64,000 nt of DNA from an uncultured Balneolaceae bacterium (GTDB taxonomy: Bacteria; Bacteroidota; Rhodothermia; Balneolales; Balneolaceae). Every line of letters starts with the position of its first letter. Within the stretch, counting starts at the first letter, position 1. A program made the translations under genes and the position numbers. Below, piece after piece: positions 1 through 9,088 of the stretch. The notes under the pieces are model-generated. The model did no database searches, was not told where the DNA came from, and saw nothing but the letters and a program-made list of their open reading frames with translations. The stretch lies in NCBI GenBank assembly GCA_937125285.1, contig CAKZLH010000256.1, forward strand, positions 1 to 64,000. Reading direction: 5' to 3'.

Positions 1-30
1 GCAGCACCTATAGTTTGTAAAAATTGATTT

Positions 31-624
31 CTATTTAAGCCCATTTCTTTGATATAAATGATGGTGATTAATGTAATGAATAGTAGTGTGATCTAACAGA
101 GAAGTAACTGGTTCGCCTCCCAATAACGCCTTCCGTACTTTGGTAGATGAAACGTCTATCACAGAATGTTTCACCAAGGTGACCTTGTCTTTCAAGTAAT
201 TTGGTATGGAGAATTCCTGATCCCTTTCAGCTACCAATAAATCGACAAATGAAAGTATTTCATCATATGACTTCCATGTATGAAAACCTTCTACACTGTC
301 CATACCTAAACAAAAATAGAGTTTTTCCAATGCATAGGTATTCAATATGTGTTTAATGGTGTTAATAGTGTAATTAGGCATTGGTAATTCTTCTTCAATT
401 AAAGAAATATGTACACCATCGATTTCCCTGTATGCTAGTTCGACCATCTTTTTCCTATGTTCGTAACTAGCGTCTAAATCAGTTTTGTGAGGTGGTGATG
501 GATTAACTAAAATCCATAACTCATCAATATACCCACTTGCTATAAAAGACTTCGCTATCGCTATATGCCCTTTGTGTATAGGATCGAAACTGCCCCCAAA
601 TAAACCTACACGTTTTTCATTCAT
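31..624 (-). CDS. nadD: nicotinate-nucleotide adenylyltransferase
   Basis: Transfers AMP from ATP to nicotinate mononucleotide, making deamido-NAD in cytosolic NAD synthesis. The N-terminus has the nucleotidyltransferase signature GLFGGSFDPIHKGH (residues 7-20, with the HxGH motif) and SSTKVR near residue 160 matches the second ATP motif. About 197 residues, normal for NadD. An upstream in-frame ATG at 678 exists, but NadD proteins start just before the G-rich strand, so the ATG at 624 is preferred. That start overlaps the end of bamD by 8 nt, and an AAGGAG directly abuts it, which is unusually close. Last gene of the idi2-prenyl synthase-bamD-nadD run. Confidence 0.93.
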   Translation of the reverse strand: MNEKRVGLFGGSFDPIHKGHIAIAKSFIASGYIDELWILVNPSPPHKTDLDASYEHRKKMVELAYREIDGVHISLIEEELPMPNYTINTIKHILNTYALEKLYFCLGMDSVEGFHTWKSYDEILSFVDLLVAERDQEFSIPNYLKDKVTLVKHSVIDVSSTKVRKALLGGEPVTSLLDHTTIHYINHHHLYQRNGLK

Positions 625-1447
625 CTCCTTCAGATGATAACTGAGCTTGAGCCGTTGACAGTCTAAGGATTTGTTCATTCGCCTCTAAGAAATACTGCTC
701 TGCATCTGAACGATAGTTAGATTGTGGAAAGAGCTGTAAAAACTTCTCGTAATTATCTACAGCTAATTGATACCTTTCGATTTGTTTCGACTGAATACTT
801 TGTTCAGCATATGCAACATAGGTTTCTATGATTTTAAGTAGACTTTGCTCTGCCCACACCGACTCAGGAAATTGATCAATAGTTAGGTCAAAATAGATGG
901 CAGCGGCTTTATACCGCAAGGTACGTAAGTAGAATTGACCAGATTCATAGTTCTTACGAGCTAACTTGTTTCTAAGTTCATCTATTTTCTGTGCACTTTC
1001 AGAGACGAATTCAGAATTGGGATAATTGGTGTTGAACAATTGAAATAATTCAATCGCACGCATAGTAGGCGTTTGATCTAAGCGATATCTAGGAGATTGC
1101 TGATAATAACTCAGTGCACGATTAAACTCTACCTCTTCCCTACGTTCATCTTGTGGGTAATAACTTATAAAACGTTCGTATTCTGATGCTGCAAGTAGAT
1201 ATTGTCTGTTTTGAAAATAGCTATCGGCAAGTAGGTATTGTGCTTCTTTAGCATAGGTTGTTCCCCTACCCATACGGGTTACTAAATCAAATCCATAGGC
1301 TGCATCTGAGTACTCACCTTTTTCGTAAAATGCCATTGATTTCTCATAAGCTGAATCAATGGGTTCACCCGGTTTAATAAGTTCTTTATTAGCGCATGAA
1401 TAGGTAAAACTACCTATGAAGATTAAGAAAATGATTCGTTTTAGCAT
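617..1447 (-). CDS. bamD: outer membrane assembly lipoprotein BamD
   Basis: Lipoprotein of the beta-barrel assembly machinery, acting with BamA on the inner face of the outer membrane. The N-terminus is a lipoprotein signal peptide with cysteine at residue 18 (FTYSC). The rest is helical tetratricopeptide-like repeats, such as the AFYEKGEYSDAAYGFD repeat near residue 40 and ASEYERFISYYPQDER further on. At 276 residues it fits Bacteroidota BamD. It follows the prenyl synthase by 2 nt and overlaps nadD, so co-transcription is likely. A generic YfiO/TPR lipoprotein is the only realistic alternative. Confidence 0.85.
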   Translation of the reverse strand: MLKRIIFLIFIGSFTYSCANKELIKPGEPIDSAYEKSMAFYEKGEYSDAAYGFDLVTRMGRGTTYAKEAQYLLADSYFQNRQYLLAASEYERFISYYPQDERREEVEFNRALSYYQQSPRYRLDQTPTMRAIELFQLFNTNYPNSEFVSESAQKIDELRNKLARKNYESGQFYLRTLRYKAAAIYFDLTIDQFPESVWAEQSLLKIIETYVAYAEQSIQSKQIERYQLAVDNYEKFLQLFPQSNYRSDAEQYFLEANEQILRLSTAQAQLSSEGDE

Positions 1448-1449
1448 GT

Positions 1450-2427
1450 TTATTTTATTCTTGATCGCAAATAGTCTATCAATCTCGATAACTCTGTTCT
1501 GTAAATGGATTCTTCAAATTCCCCAATAATATCGTATATCTGACGATATTTATTGTCTATTAATTCACTGGTTTCTTCAATAATCCCATATTTTTCCATC
1601 ATCGAAATTATTGTATGTACCTGTTCATCCGTTAATTCGTCATGATTATACACTTCAAGCATGTGATTTCTTTCTTTAACTGTGCATTCCATGAACGTCC
1701 GCAACCAAAGATACGTTTTTTTACCTTCCCGAATATCCCCTGCTTTCTTCTTGCCAAAATCCTCAGGTTCAGCGATAATATCCAAAAGATCATCCTGAAT
1801 TTGAAAGGCCACTCCCATTAAGTTACCCAGGCGAGTCATCCTCTCCTTAAGGTCGGATCGGCCGCCTACAATAGCACCCATAGCAAGAGCTCCTGCCAGT
1901 AATGCACCTGTTTTACCTTCAATCATTTCAAAATAATCTTCTACACTTACCTCTGAACGCTCCATGAATTCCATATCCAAGGCTTGTCCATCGCATACTT
2001 TTATAGTTGAATCAACAAAGGTTTGCAGCAATTCCGCAAATTGTTCTTTCTCAAGCTTTGATGACTCTCTATAGCTTAACAGTTGTTTAAAAGCATAGGC
2101 ATACATTACATCACCACTCAATATGGCGATATTAGAATCCCATTTTTTGTGAACACAGGCAATCCCTCTTCTGGTATCTGCTTCATCCATAATATCATCA
2201 TGTACCAATGTGAAATTATGCAATATTTCAACAGATAAAGCAGACGGAAGGGCTAAAGTATGATTACCTGAAACCATACCGCAGGACAATAGGGTTAGAT
2301 AGGGCCGAATTCTCTTACCTCCCATCGCCATTGTGTATCGAAAAGGTTCATACAGAGTATCGGGTAAAACAGGCAAGTCTAGAGATTTAATGGCCTGCTC
2401 TATTTCATTTAACCATTCTTTATTCAT
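1450..2427 (-). CDS. polyprenyl (geranylgeranyl/farnesyl-type) diphosphate synthase
   Basis: Head-to-tail prenyltransferase condensing isopentenyl diphosphate onto allylic diphosphates. It has GGKRIRP (36-42), the first aspartate-rich motif DDIMD (77-81) and the second DDLLD (212-216). A phenylalanine lies five residues before the first motif, a position that influences chain length, but product length cannot be fixed by eye; C15, C20 or longer are possible. At 325 residues it has normal length. The start overlaps the idi2 stop as ATGA, coupling substrate supply (isomerase) to chain elongation. The product could feed carotenoids, quinones or undecaprenyl. Confidence 0.88.
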   Translation of the reverse strand: MNKEWLNEIEQAIKSLDLPVLPDTLYEPFRYTMAMGGKRIRPYLTLLSCGMVSGNHTLALPSALSVEILHNFTLVHDDIMDEADTRRGIACVHKKWDSNIAILSGDVMYAYAFKQLLSYRESSKLEKEQFAELLQTFVDSTIKVCDGQALDMEFMERSEVSVEDYFEMIEGKTGALLAGALAMGAIVGGRSDLKERMTRLGNLMGVAFQIQDDLLDIIAEPEDFGKKKAGDIREGKKTYLWLRTFMECTVKERNHMLEVYNHDELTDEQVHTIISMMEKYGIIEETSELIDNKYRQIYDIIGEFEESIYRTELSRLIDYLRSRIK

Positions 2428-3497
2428 GAATCTTCCGATATTATACAGTGACTACCTAATAAATTCCAATGAGTGACCCCAAGGAGTGTCATTAGCATTT
2501 TAGTTTCTTTTATCCACAGATCGTACCACCTGAACAAACCATCTAAACCTTCATGTGTGATAATTGGTACAACTGGTTGAGCGACGGCCACAAAATGAGC
2601 CCCAAGACATCGTGCTTTTATCATATGTGTAGCATGTCGGATGCCTCCAGAAGCAATAATCTGAAACTCTCGCTCCCATGCCAAAGACTGTAGACTTTCT
2701 AGACAATATCGGGTCGAATTACCCCATTCATTTAAACGAGCATACATATCTGATTCATATTGATTAACATAATCAGATGAACCATATTTAGCATCGGCGT
2801 TCATTAATCGTGCATGCTCTACTTTGGACCATGAGGTTCCACCAACTCCGGCCACATCTATGACAGAAACGCCTACATTTAAAAGTTTTTTTGCAGCCCC
2901 TGCATCTATACCTGCACCTGTTTCTTTAACAATTATAGGGATTCCAACCTTCGAAGCTAAATGTTCAATACCAGACAAAACCCCCTGAAAATCCCTATCT
3001 CCCTCTAGTTGAACAAGCTCTTGCAAGGGATTTAGATGAACAATAACAGCATCTGCTTCAATACTTTCTGTCATTCTTCTAATTTTATCATTAGGTAAAT
3101 TTCCAATCAATTGCACGCCACCAATATTTGCAGCTATAAATGCATTGGGAGCTTTTTTTCTAACGATAGTAAAACTACTCTCAAGTGTGGAATCTTCTAG
3201 CATGGCACGCTGACTGCCCACTCCAAAAGGCAGATCTAGCGTTTCACAAAACTCGGCTATAACCGCATTCATTTGAGTCGCCCTATCATAGCCCCCCGTC
3301 ATAGATGAGATAAATAACGGAAAAGGGAATGTCCTTCCCAATAACTGAGCACTTGTATCAATATTATTAATTGAACACTCAGGTAATGCATTATGTCGCA
3401 ATTGAATACCATCCAAACCTGTGGTACGGAGATATTGACTGTTCTGTGACGTAGTCAAGTCAACATGATCTTTTTTTCGGGTTGAAATGGAACTCAT
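2424..3497 (-). CDS. fni: type 2 isopentenyl-diphosphate delta-isomerase (FMN-dependent)
   Basis: Interconverts isopentenyl and dimethylallyl diphosphate using reduced FMN. The N-terminal RKKDHVDL with a conserved histidine, the glycine-rich SSMTGG segment, GVGSQRAML, the HLNPLQE stretch and VKETGAG followed by DVAGVGGTSW are typical of the IDI-2 TIM-barrel. At 357 residues it has normal length. It overlaps the downstream prenyl synthase by 4 nt (ATGA). Confusion with lactate dehydrogenase-type flavoproteins is unlikely given these motifs. Confidence 0.93.
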   Translation of the reverse strand: MSSISTRKKDHVDLTTSQNSQYLRTTGLDGIQLRHNALPECSINNIDTSAQLLGRTFPFPLFISSMTGGYDRATQMNAVIAEFCETLDLPFGVGSQRAMLEDSTLESSFTIVRKKAPNAFIAANIGGVQLIGNLPNDKIRRMTESIEADAVIVHLNPLQELVQLEGDRDFQGVLSGIEHLASKVGIPIIVKETGAGIDAGAAKKLLNVGVSVIDVAGVGGTSWSKVEHARLMNADAKYGSSDYVNQYESDMYARLNEWGNSTRYCLESLQSLAWEREFQIIASGGIRHATHMIKARCLGAHFVAVAQPVVPIITHEGLDGLFRWYDLWIKETKMLMTLLGVTHWNLLGSHCIISEDS

Positions 3498-3521
3498 ACT
3501 GTAAGGTAGTAAAGTTATGTT

Positions 3522-3558
3522 GTGATAAAAACAAAGGGTTTGTCTTTTCTGTTATCAC
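3522..3558 (-). terminator. weak hairpin between SDR gene and idi2
   Basis: GTGATAA (3522-3528) and TTATCAC (3552-3558) are exact inverted repeats, enclosing a second small stem ACAAA/TTTGT. On the minus strand the inner stem is followed by five Ts. It lies after the SDR stop and before idi2, so it may end the SUF operon transcript or act in the idi2 leader. The inner stem is AT-rich, so termination strength is doubtful. Confidence 0.3.
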
Positions 3559-3563
3559 CCAAA

Positions 3564-4298
3564 CTAAACCATATATGAACCTGAATTTACGTGAAAAGTT
3601 TGACCTGTAGCATGCTTAAACTCTCCACTAGCTATTCGGTAAACAAGTGTGGCTATATCTTCAGGAGGCACTATCTCATTTAATGCAAGACCTTGAGTTA
3701 GATATTCTTCCCCATAAGTTTGAATAGATTCAATGGCCATATCGGTATGAACAAAACCAGGAGCTACACTAAAGGCGGTGATGCCTTTTTTACCATAATT
3801 ACGGGCTACACTTTTGATAAATGCTAGCATGCCTGCTTTAGAGGCCGCATAAGCAGCAAACTCCTGAGTATCCCCCCTCTGTGCGGCTCGTGAAGATATA
3901 TTTATAAGTATTCCCGGAATATCATGCTCTGCCCAATATTGAATGGCTTTTTTGGCGATATAACTACTAGCGGTTAAGTTCACTTCAATCGTTTTTCTCC
4001 ATTTATCTAGCCAATCAGTTTCATCCGACTCAATCGGGCTCTCCAAAAAAATAGCGGCATTATTTATCACTACAGAAGGAAGATGTTTACTAGTAATTAG
4101 TGGATTCATCCATGAATCAATAGCCTCAGGTACTTCAAATAGATCTAAAATTGTGTGGTGATAGGCTTGATTATGCCTCCACTCATTAATCATTTTAGTA
4201 GACGCCCCATGAACGGTCCAATTTTCTTGTAAAAATCGTTGTGTAATTGCATAACCAATTCCTCTTGAAGTGCCGGTTAATAGTATGGAGGACTGCAT
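3564..4298 (-). CDS. short-chain dehydrogenase/reductase
   Basis: NAD(P)-dependent classical SDR. The nucleotide-binding TGTSRGIG sits at residues 8-15, the catalytic tyrosine/lysine as YAASKAG, and NNAAI marks the central strand. About 244 residues. FabG-like in sequence, but the substrate is unknown. It is the last gene in the suf direction, just after the DUF2480 gene (9 nt gap), suggesting co-transcription with iron-sulfur assembly without a clear functional link. Confidence 0.85.
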   Translation of the reverse strand: MQSSILLTGTSRGIGYAITQRFLQENWTVHGASTKMINEWRHNQAYHHTILDLFEVPEAIDSWMNPLITSKHLPSVVINNAAIFLESPIESDETDWLDKWRKTIEVNLTASSYIAKKAIQYWAEHDIPGILINISSRAAQRGDTQEFAAYAASKAGMLAFIKSVARNYGKKGITAFSVAPGFVHTDMAIESIQTYGEEYLTQGLALNEIVPPEDIATLVYRIASGEFKHATGQTFHVNSGSYMV

Positions 4299-4307
4299 AG
4301 TTATATC

Positions 4308-4814
4308 TTATGATTTAGCAGAATGAATGGGGACAAAAGAGCAAGCTTCACCATACATAATCTTTTTTGCTACGCCCATTAACTTTTGGGTGGCATAGGC
4401 AAACGTGGCAGCTGGAATTGAATGATCAGAGCACCCTTTAATGAGCACATATTTATCTTGATAAACAGACCAATCAAAACGATCCATCTCTGTTTTATAT
4501 AAACTCGATAGTACCGTTTCTTTATCACTAAAATGAATGCTAATACAGTGTGGGGTTGCAGCTTCAACCAGTAACATATATGCCCATGAGGTTATTAAGG
4601 CCTGCTTGTTAACTTGTATAACTAGATGCGCATTTTGGTATTGTTCCCATGAATGCTCTAGAATATGATGCCTAAATTCGTTCTCTTTCACAAGCATGCC
4701 CTGAAATAACCAATCGGTTATATCTAAACTAAGTACCGATTCTTGATTTCTGAACAACTTTGATAAATCGAGTGAAACCAACTTTTCATTTTCTTGAACT
4801 TTATTCTTAATCAT
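4308..4814 (-). CDS. DUF2480 family protein of the SUF operon
   Basis: Protein of unknown function, about 168 residues, soluble, without signal peptide or membrane helix. Recognisable DUF2480 segments are LDITDWLFQGMLVKE, the HSWEQYQNAHLVI region and VLIKGCSDHSIPAATFA, with a C-terminal MYGEACSFVPI. A conserved-looking cysteine is present in KGCS and another in GEACS. The start is taken at 4814, where ATGA overlaps the sufA stop; the longer frame from 4841 would run into sufA. The coupling strongly implies a role linked to iron-sulfur assembly, but no activity can be named. Confidence 0.8.
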   Translation of the reverse strand: MIKNKVQENEKLVSLDLSKLFRNQESVLSLDITDWLFQGMLVKENEFRHHILEHSWEQYQNAHLVIQVNKQALITSWAYMLLVEAATPHCISIHFSDKETVLSSLYKTEMDRFDWSVYQDKYVLIKGCSDHSIPAATFAYATQKLMGVAKKIMYGEACSFVPIHSAKS

Positions 4815-5155
4815 AACGAGAAACTCTCCCCGCAAGAGCAAGTTCTACTCGCATTAGGATTTTGAAAATGAAAACCTTTCCCATCAAGACCATCAGAATA
4901 ATCTAACTCTGTACCAGCTAACATTAAAAAGCTCCTCATATCGACATGTAATTTGAAATCAGGATAGTCATATACATGGTCCATCTCGTTATTTGTTACT
5001 TCATCGGGTCTAACTAGGTCTAAATCATACGTTAATCCACTACACCCACCACTGACAACTGATATTTTGAGAACGTCTTTTAAGCCATCACTAGTAGACG
5101 CTTTTATCTCACAAATTCTCTGGTAAGCTTTCTCACTAATGGTTATTTCGGACAT
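4811..5155 (-). CDS. sufA: A-type iron-sulfur carrier (SufA/ErpA-like)
   Basis: Small scaffold or carrier accepting clusters from SufBCD and passing them to apoproteins. It has the three invariant cysteines of HesB/IscA proteins: one in SGGCSGLTY (near residue 38) and two in the C-terminal CSCGESF. At 114 residues it has normal length. It lies 3 nt after the nfu stop and overlaps the DUF2480 start. Assignment to SufA rather than ErpA rests on its place in the suf operon. Confidence 0.9.
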   Translation of the reverse strand: MSEITISEKAYQRICEIKASTSDGLKDVLKISVVSGGCSGLTYDLDLVRPDEVTNNEMDHVYDYPDFKLHVDMRSFLMLAGTELDYSDGLDGKGFHFQNPNASRTCSCGESFSL

Positions 5156-5158
5156 GAT

Positions 5159-5710
5159 TTAGACAGAAATGACTTGAATCTCAGGATCAATTCGTTTAAC
5201 CATACTTTCAATAGCATATAATGTACCAGTAGTAGCTGTTGGACAGGTACCACAAGCACCTTGATAATGCACCTTTAATCGGTTTTCCTCTAAACTTAAT
5301 ACCTTTAAGCCACCACCATCGGCAAGTAAATAGGGTCGAACTTGCTCATCTAACATTCGATTAATTTCGCTTAATCTTGGATCATCGGATTCCATTGCTT
5401 CTTTACTCACATGAACTTCCTCATCGTTTTCAAGGTGATCTTGAGCTTCTGCTTCTCTGATGGGTGGCGCTAACTTCCTCAGTAACTCAGACCAAACGGC
5501 CCCACCATCTTGTGTAACCGTGATATATTTATCCACATAATAAACATTGATCACATGATCTATTTCAAACAAAGATGAAGCTAATGCATCCTCTTTTGCT
5601 GATTCAGCATCTTCATAAGATCTTGTCACACCATTAGTCAAGGGTTCCGCCAGTACAAATCGCATAGCGTCTGGGTTTGGTGTGCGTTCTATCTCTTTAA
5701 TTTTTGCCAT
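5159..5710 (-). CDS. nfu: NifU/Nfu-type iron-sulfur scaffold
   Basis: Two-domain Nfu protein of 183 residues. Residues 1-90 match the Nfu N-terminal domain (ERTPNPDAMRFVL). Residues 105-183 match the NifU C-terminal domain with the cluster-binding GACGTCP (CxxC). Likely delivers clusters to targets. Sits between sufS and sufA with short gaps, so it is part of the operon. No SufE or SufU sulfur-transfer partner is visible in the window. Confidence 0.9.
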   Translation of the reverse strand: MAKIKEIERTPNPDAMRFVLAEPLTNGVTRSYEDAESAKEDALASSLFEIDHVINVYYVDKYITVTQDGGAVWSELLRKLAPPIREAEAQDHLENDEEVHVSKEAMESDDPRLSEINRMLDEQVRPYLLADGGGLKVLSLEENRLKVHYQGACGTCPTATTGTLYAIESMVKRIDPEIQVISV

Positions 5711-5722
5711 AGTTCTAAAGAT

Positions 5723-6946
5723 TTAAGTAAAAAAAGATTGTGTTTCTTTAACTGCAGACACTAAAGTATCAATATCTTGTTCATTATTGTAAAAAGAAAG
5801 GGATGCTCTAATGGTTCCAGGAATAGAATAGTACTCCATTATAGGTTGTGTACAGTGGTGCCCCGTACGAACAGCTACTCCATATTTATCCATAATCGTA
5901 CCGGCATCTGTAGGATGAATATCCTCTAGTAGAAATGAGATTACAGATGTTTTATTTGTTGAAGTTCCAATAAATTGAAGTCCATCTATTTTCGAAAGCT
6001 CATGATTTGCATATTCTAAGAGTTCTTGCTCTCTTGCAGCTATATTGCTAAATCCTATGCTAGTCAAAAAATTTAAAGCCTCTCCAAAACCAATACCAGC
6101 AGCAATAGGTGGGGTTCCAGCTTCAAATTTATGTGGAAGATCGTTAAAGGTAGTTCCTGAAAAACTAACCCTATCAATCATATCTCCTCCTCCCCTATAT
6201 GGTGGCATATCAACTAGTAATTCGCGTTTACCGTATAGAATCCCAAATCCTGTAGGTCCACACATTTTATGAGCTGAGAAAGCGTAAAAATCAGCATTCA
6301 GAGCTTGTATATCTACAGGCATATGAGGCACCGCCTGTGCCCCATCAATTAAAACAGCTGCATCGAATTTTTTCGCTAGCTTACAACATTCCAAAATTGG
6401 ATTAACGGTACCAAGGGTGTTAGACACATGAACTAAAGCAACCATTTTGGTACGCTCATTTAGAAGTGAAGCATACTCTTCTAAATTAAGAACTCCCCTT
6501 TCATCCATGGAGATTACCTTAATGACCGCTCCTGTCTTTTGAGCAATCAATTGCCAAGGAACAATATTAGCATGATGCTCCATCTGGCTAAGAATAATCT
6601 CATCACCTTCTTTTAGGTTTTTATGTCCCCAAGAATCTGCTACAAGGTTAATGGAATCGGTAGTACCTGTGGTGAAAATGATTTCTTCGATAAATCGTGC
6701 ATTTATTAAATCACGCACCTTTTCTCGTGTACGCTCATATTCATCCGTTGCTGTCTGAGATAGATAATGTACCCCTCGGTGTATATTCGCATGCTCCTTG
6801 GAGTGATAGTTATTTATTCTATCAATAACGGATTGTGGCATCTGACTAGACGCTCCATTATCAAGATAGACCAAAGGCTTTCCATGTACCTGCTGATGGA
6901 GAACAGGAAACTGAGCTCTTATTTTATCCCATTCAATAGCCTGCAT
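5723..6946 (-). CDS. sufS: SufS cysteine desulfurase
   Basis: PLP enzyme taking sulfur from cysteine for cluster building. The PLP lysine is K227 in AFSAHKMCGPTG and the persulfide cysteine is C365 in RTGHHCTQP, both typical of group II (SufS/CsdA) desulfurases. At 407 residues it has normal length. The gap from sufD is 37 nt. The usual activators SufE or SufU are not adjacent, so the desulfurase partner must be encoded elsewhere or be replaced. Confidence 0.95.
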   Translation of the reverse strand: MQAIEWDKIRAQFPVLHQQVHGKPLVYLDNGASSQMPQSVIDRINNYHSKEHANIHRGVHYLSQTATDEYERTREKVRDLINARFIEEIIFTTGTTDSINLVADSWGHKNLKEGDEIILSQMEHHANIVPWQLIAQKTGAVIKVISMDERGVLNLEEYASLLNERTKMVALVHVSNTLGTVNPILECCKLAKKFDAAVLIDGAQAVPHMPVDIQALNADFYAFSAHKMCGPTGFGILYGKRELLVDMPPYRGGGDMIDRVSFSGTTFNDLPHKFEAGTPPIAAGIGFGEALNFLTSIGFSNIAAREQELLEYANHELSKIDGLQFIGTSTNKTSVISFLLEDIHPTDAGTIMDKYGVAVRTGHHCTQPIMEYYSIPGTIRASLSFYNNEQDIDTLVSAVKETQSFFT

Positions 6947-6983
6947 GTTATAATTGATTAAATGATAATGAACAGCTTTACAA

Positions 6984-8279
6984 CTAGTCTCTATTCGTAT
7001 AGGCTATTACTTCTCTTAGTAACAGTTCCTCTACTGACTTAACGGCCATACTTTCGACCGATTCAAGGGCAAATGCGTACACCAATAATTCACGGCTTTT
7101 TTGCTCCGTTAGACCTCTACTCTGCAGATAGAATACCTCTTCATCCTGAAGCTGTCCAATTGTAGCACCATGAGAGCAGCGAACATCATCTGCAAATATC
7201 TCTAACTGAGGCTTGGTATTCACTTTGGCATCATCAGATATCAAGAGGTTTCTATTCTCTTGAAAGGAATCAATCTTTTGTGCGTCTTTCGCTACAAAAA
7301 TTTTGCCATTGAATATTGAATGTGCTTGATCATTCACAACCACCTTATGTAGCTGATGGGAATTACCGTACGAATAACGATGATCCATTATGGAATGTGT
7401 GTCGGCTATTTGATCACCATCAATAAGCACTAATCCATCTACCGTGAAATCAACTTCAGCGGCATTCTGAATGACCCTTGGTTCATTTCTAAAGAGTTTA
7501 GCACCTAGACAAATAGTATAGGAATGATATTCAGCATGGGCGTCTAACATGGCAATAGGTCGTGAAATATGAGTCGCCTGCTTTGAATCTCTTTGAATTC
7601 TAGCATGATGAACATGTGCTCCACTGTACAACCTAAATTCATTGACTGGAATATTTAGGTATTGGTTTTGAGCCAATCCAATATGCTCTTCAATAATCGT
7701 AGCTTTAGAGTACATTTCACCCACGAATAGTACTCTAGGAGTTGCGAAGTACGCAAATTCCATATTCGTGAATATATTCAATATGTGAATAGGTTGTTCG
7801 ATTTCAACCTCTTTGGGCACATATATGAATGTTCCATCATTGAAGCTCAAGTCATTTAATGGAACAAATACATCATCCGTGTAATTGGTAATCTTAGCCA
7901 AATACTCTTTTACTTTAGGATGATTTTCATTGTTCGTAATCGTATCTACAATCACTCCATCTGGTAAATCTTCAATGGAAGAGTGCTCTTGGCTATAATG
8001 TCCATTGATAAATACTAAGCGTGACTTTTTTGCTTCCGGTAAATGATATTCATCTAAGTTAAGGGCCGTATCTAACAGACCTTTCATAATCGGTTTGAAA
8101 TAGCCACTGCTAATGGATTTTAGATCGGTAAACCGCCATTCTTCATCTTTTTTTGTTGGAAAAGGCCTTATTTCGAGTAATTTTTTTGCCTCCTCCCTAA
8201 GAGTTTCAAAGTATTTTGTCTCAGCCGAACTAGTATCTACAAAACTCTGTAATGATTGCCTATCTGCTACATTAACCAT
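6984..8279 (-). CDS. sufD: SufD, Fe-S assembly scaffold subunit
   Basis: Partner of SufB in the SufBC2D scaffold complex. Parallel beta-helix protein. The C-terminal region CSHGATIGQLQDEEVFYLQS with a histidine in RCSHGA is typical of SufD, as is the N-terminal PTKKDEEWRFTDL. At 431 residues it is normal. It follows sufC by 13 nt and belongs to the same operon. Confidence 0.93.
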   Translation of the reverse strand: MVNVADRQSLQSFVDTSSAETKYFETLREEAKKLLEIRPFPTKKDEEWRFTDLKSISSGYFKPIMKGLLDTALNLDEYHLPEAKKSRLVFINGHYSQEHSSIEDLPDGVIVDTITNNENHPKVKEYLAKITNYTDDVFVPLNDLSFNDGTFIYVPKEVEIEQPIHILNIFTNMEFAYFATPRVLFVGEMYSKATIIEEHIGLAQNQYLNIPVNEFRLYSGAHVHHARIQRDSKQATHISRPIAMLDAHAEYHSYTICLGAKLFRNEPRVIQNAAEVDFTVDGLVLIDGDQIADTHSIMDHRYSYGNSHQLHKVVVNDQAHSIFNGKIFVAKDAQKIDSFQENRNLLISDDAKVNTKPQLEIFADDVRCSHGATIGQLQDEEVFYLQSRGLTEQKSRELLVYAFALESVESMAVKSVEELLLREVIAYTNRD

Positions 8280-8292
8280 TCAAGTCCCTCCT

Positions 8293-9048
8293 TTATGCTA
8301 GTTCTTTTTGCATTTGGTCATAACCATTTGCCTCTAATTCTTCAGCAAGTGATATATCGCCAGACTTGACTATTTTACCATTCATCATTACATGCACAAA
8401 ATCAGGTTTGATATAATTTAATAGTCTCTGGTAGTGAGTAATCATAACAATCGCGTTTTCTTGACTGGCAATTTTGTTCACCCCGTCAGAAACAATTTTT
8501 AACGCGTCTATGTCTAAACCCGAATCCGTTTCATCCAAGAAGGATAATCGAGGATTAAGTACCGCCATTTGAAAAATTTCATTCTTTTTCTTTTCTCCGC
8601 CAGAAAAACCTGTATTGATTGATCGGTTCAAGAATTCATCCTTCATCTCAATAACATCGAGTTTTGAAACCAGATAGTCTTCAAACTCCAATGGATCCAA
8701 CTCTGCTCGCTCATTGGCACGTGCTATCGTATTATAGGCTTCTCTCAGTAAGGTTTTATTGGTAATTCCCGGTACTTCAACTGGATATTGGAAGGCTAAA
8801 AATAGTCCTAAGTGAGCACGCTCATCTGCATCCATTTCGGTAATATCTTCTCCCTCGAAAAGTATACTGCCTTCGGTTACTTCGTATTCCGGATGCCCAG
8901 ACACTACCTTAGAAAGTGTACTTTTACCACTTCCATTAGGACCCATAATGGCATGAATCTCGCCTTTATTAACAGTAAGGTTAACGCCTTTTAATATTTC
9001 TAGTTCTTCGCCTTCAACAACGGCATGTAGGTTTTTAATTTCTAACAC
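8293..9048 (-). CDS. sufC: SufC ATPase
   Basis: ABC-type ATPase of the SUF complex, cytosolic and not a transporter. Walker [10 protein letters not shown] is at 36-44. The Q-loop region [14 protein letters not shown] and signature [15 protein letters not shown] are specific for SufC, and the Walker B region reads [12 protein letters not shown]. At 251 residues it is normal. Lies between sufB (40 nt) and sufD (13 nt). Confidence 0.96.
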   Translation of the reverse strand: MLEIKNLHAVVEGEELEILKGVNLTVNKGEIHAIMGPNGSGKSTLSKVVSGHPEYEVTEGSILFEGEDITEMDADERAHLGLFLAFQYPVEVPGITNKTLLREAYNTIARANERAELDPLEFEDYLVSKLDVIEMKDEFLNRSINTGFSGGEKKKNEIFQMAVLNPRLSFLDETDSGLDIDALKIVSDGVNKIASQENAIVMITHYQRLLNYIKPDFVHVMMNGKIVKSGDISLAEELEANGYDQMQKELA

Positions 9049-9088
9049 GTTCTTGTCTTTTTTTAGATTAATGTTTTAATGGGTAGTA

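Noticed and set aside
1-30. Possible gene end at the left edge.
   Set aside because: Only 30 bases before the nadD stop; no supportable frame.
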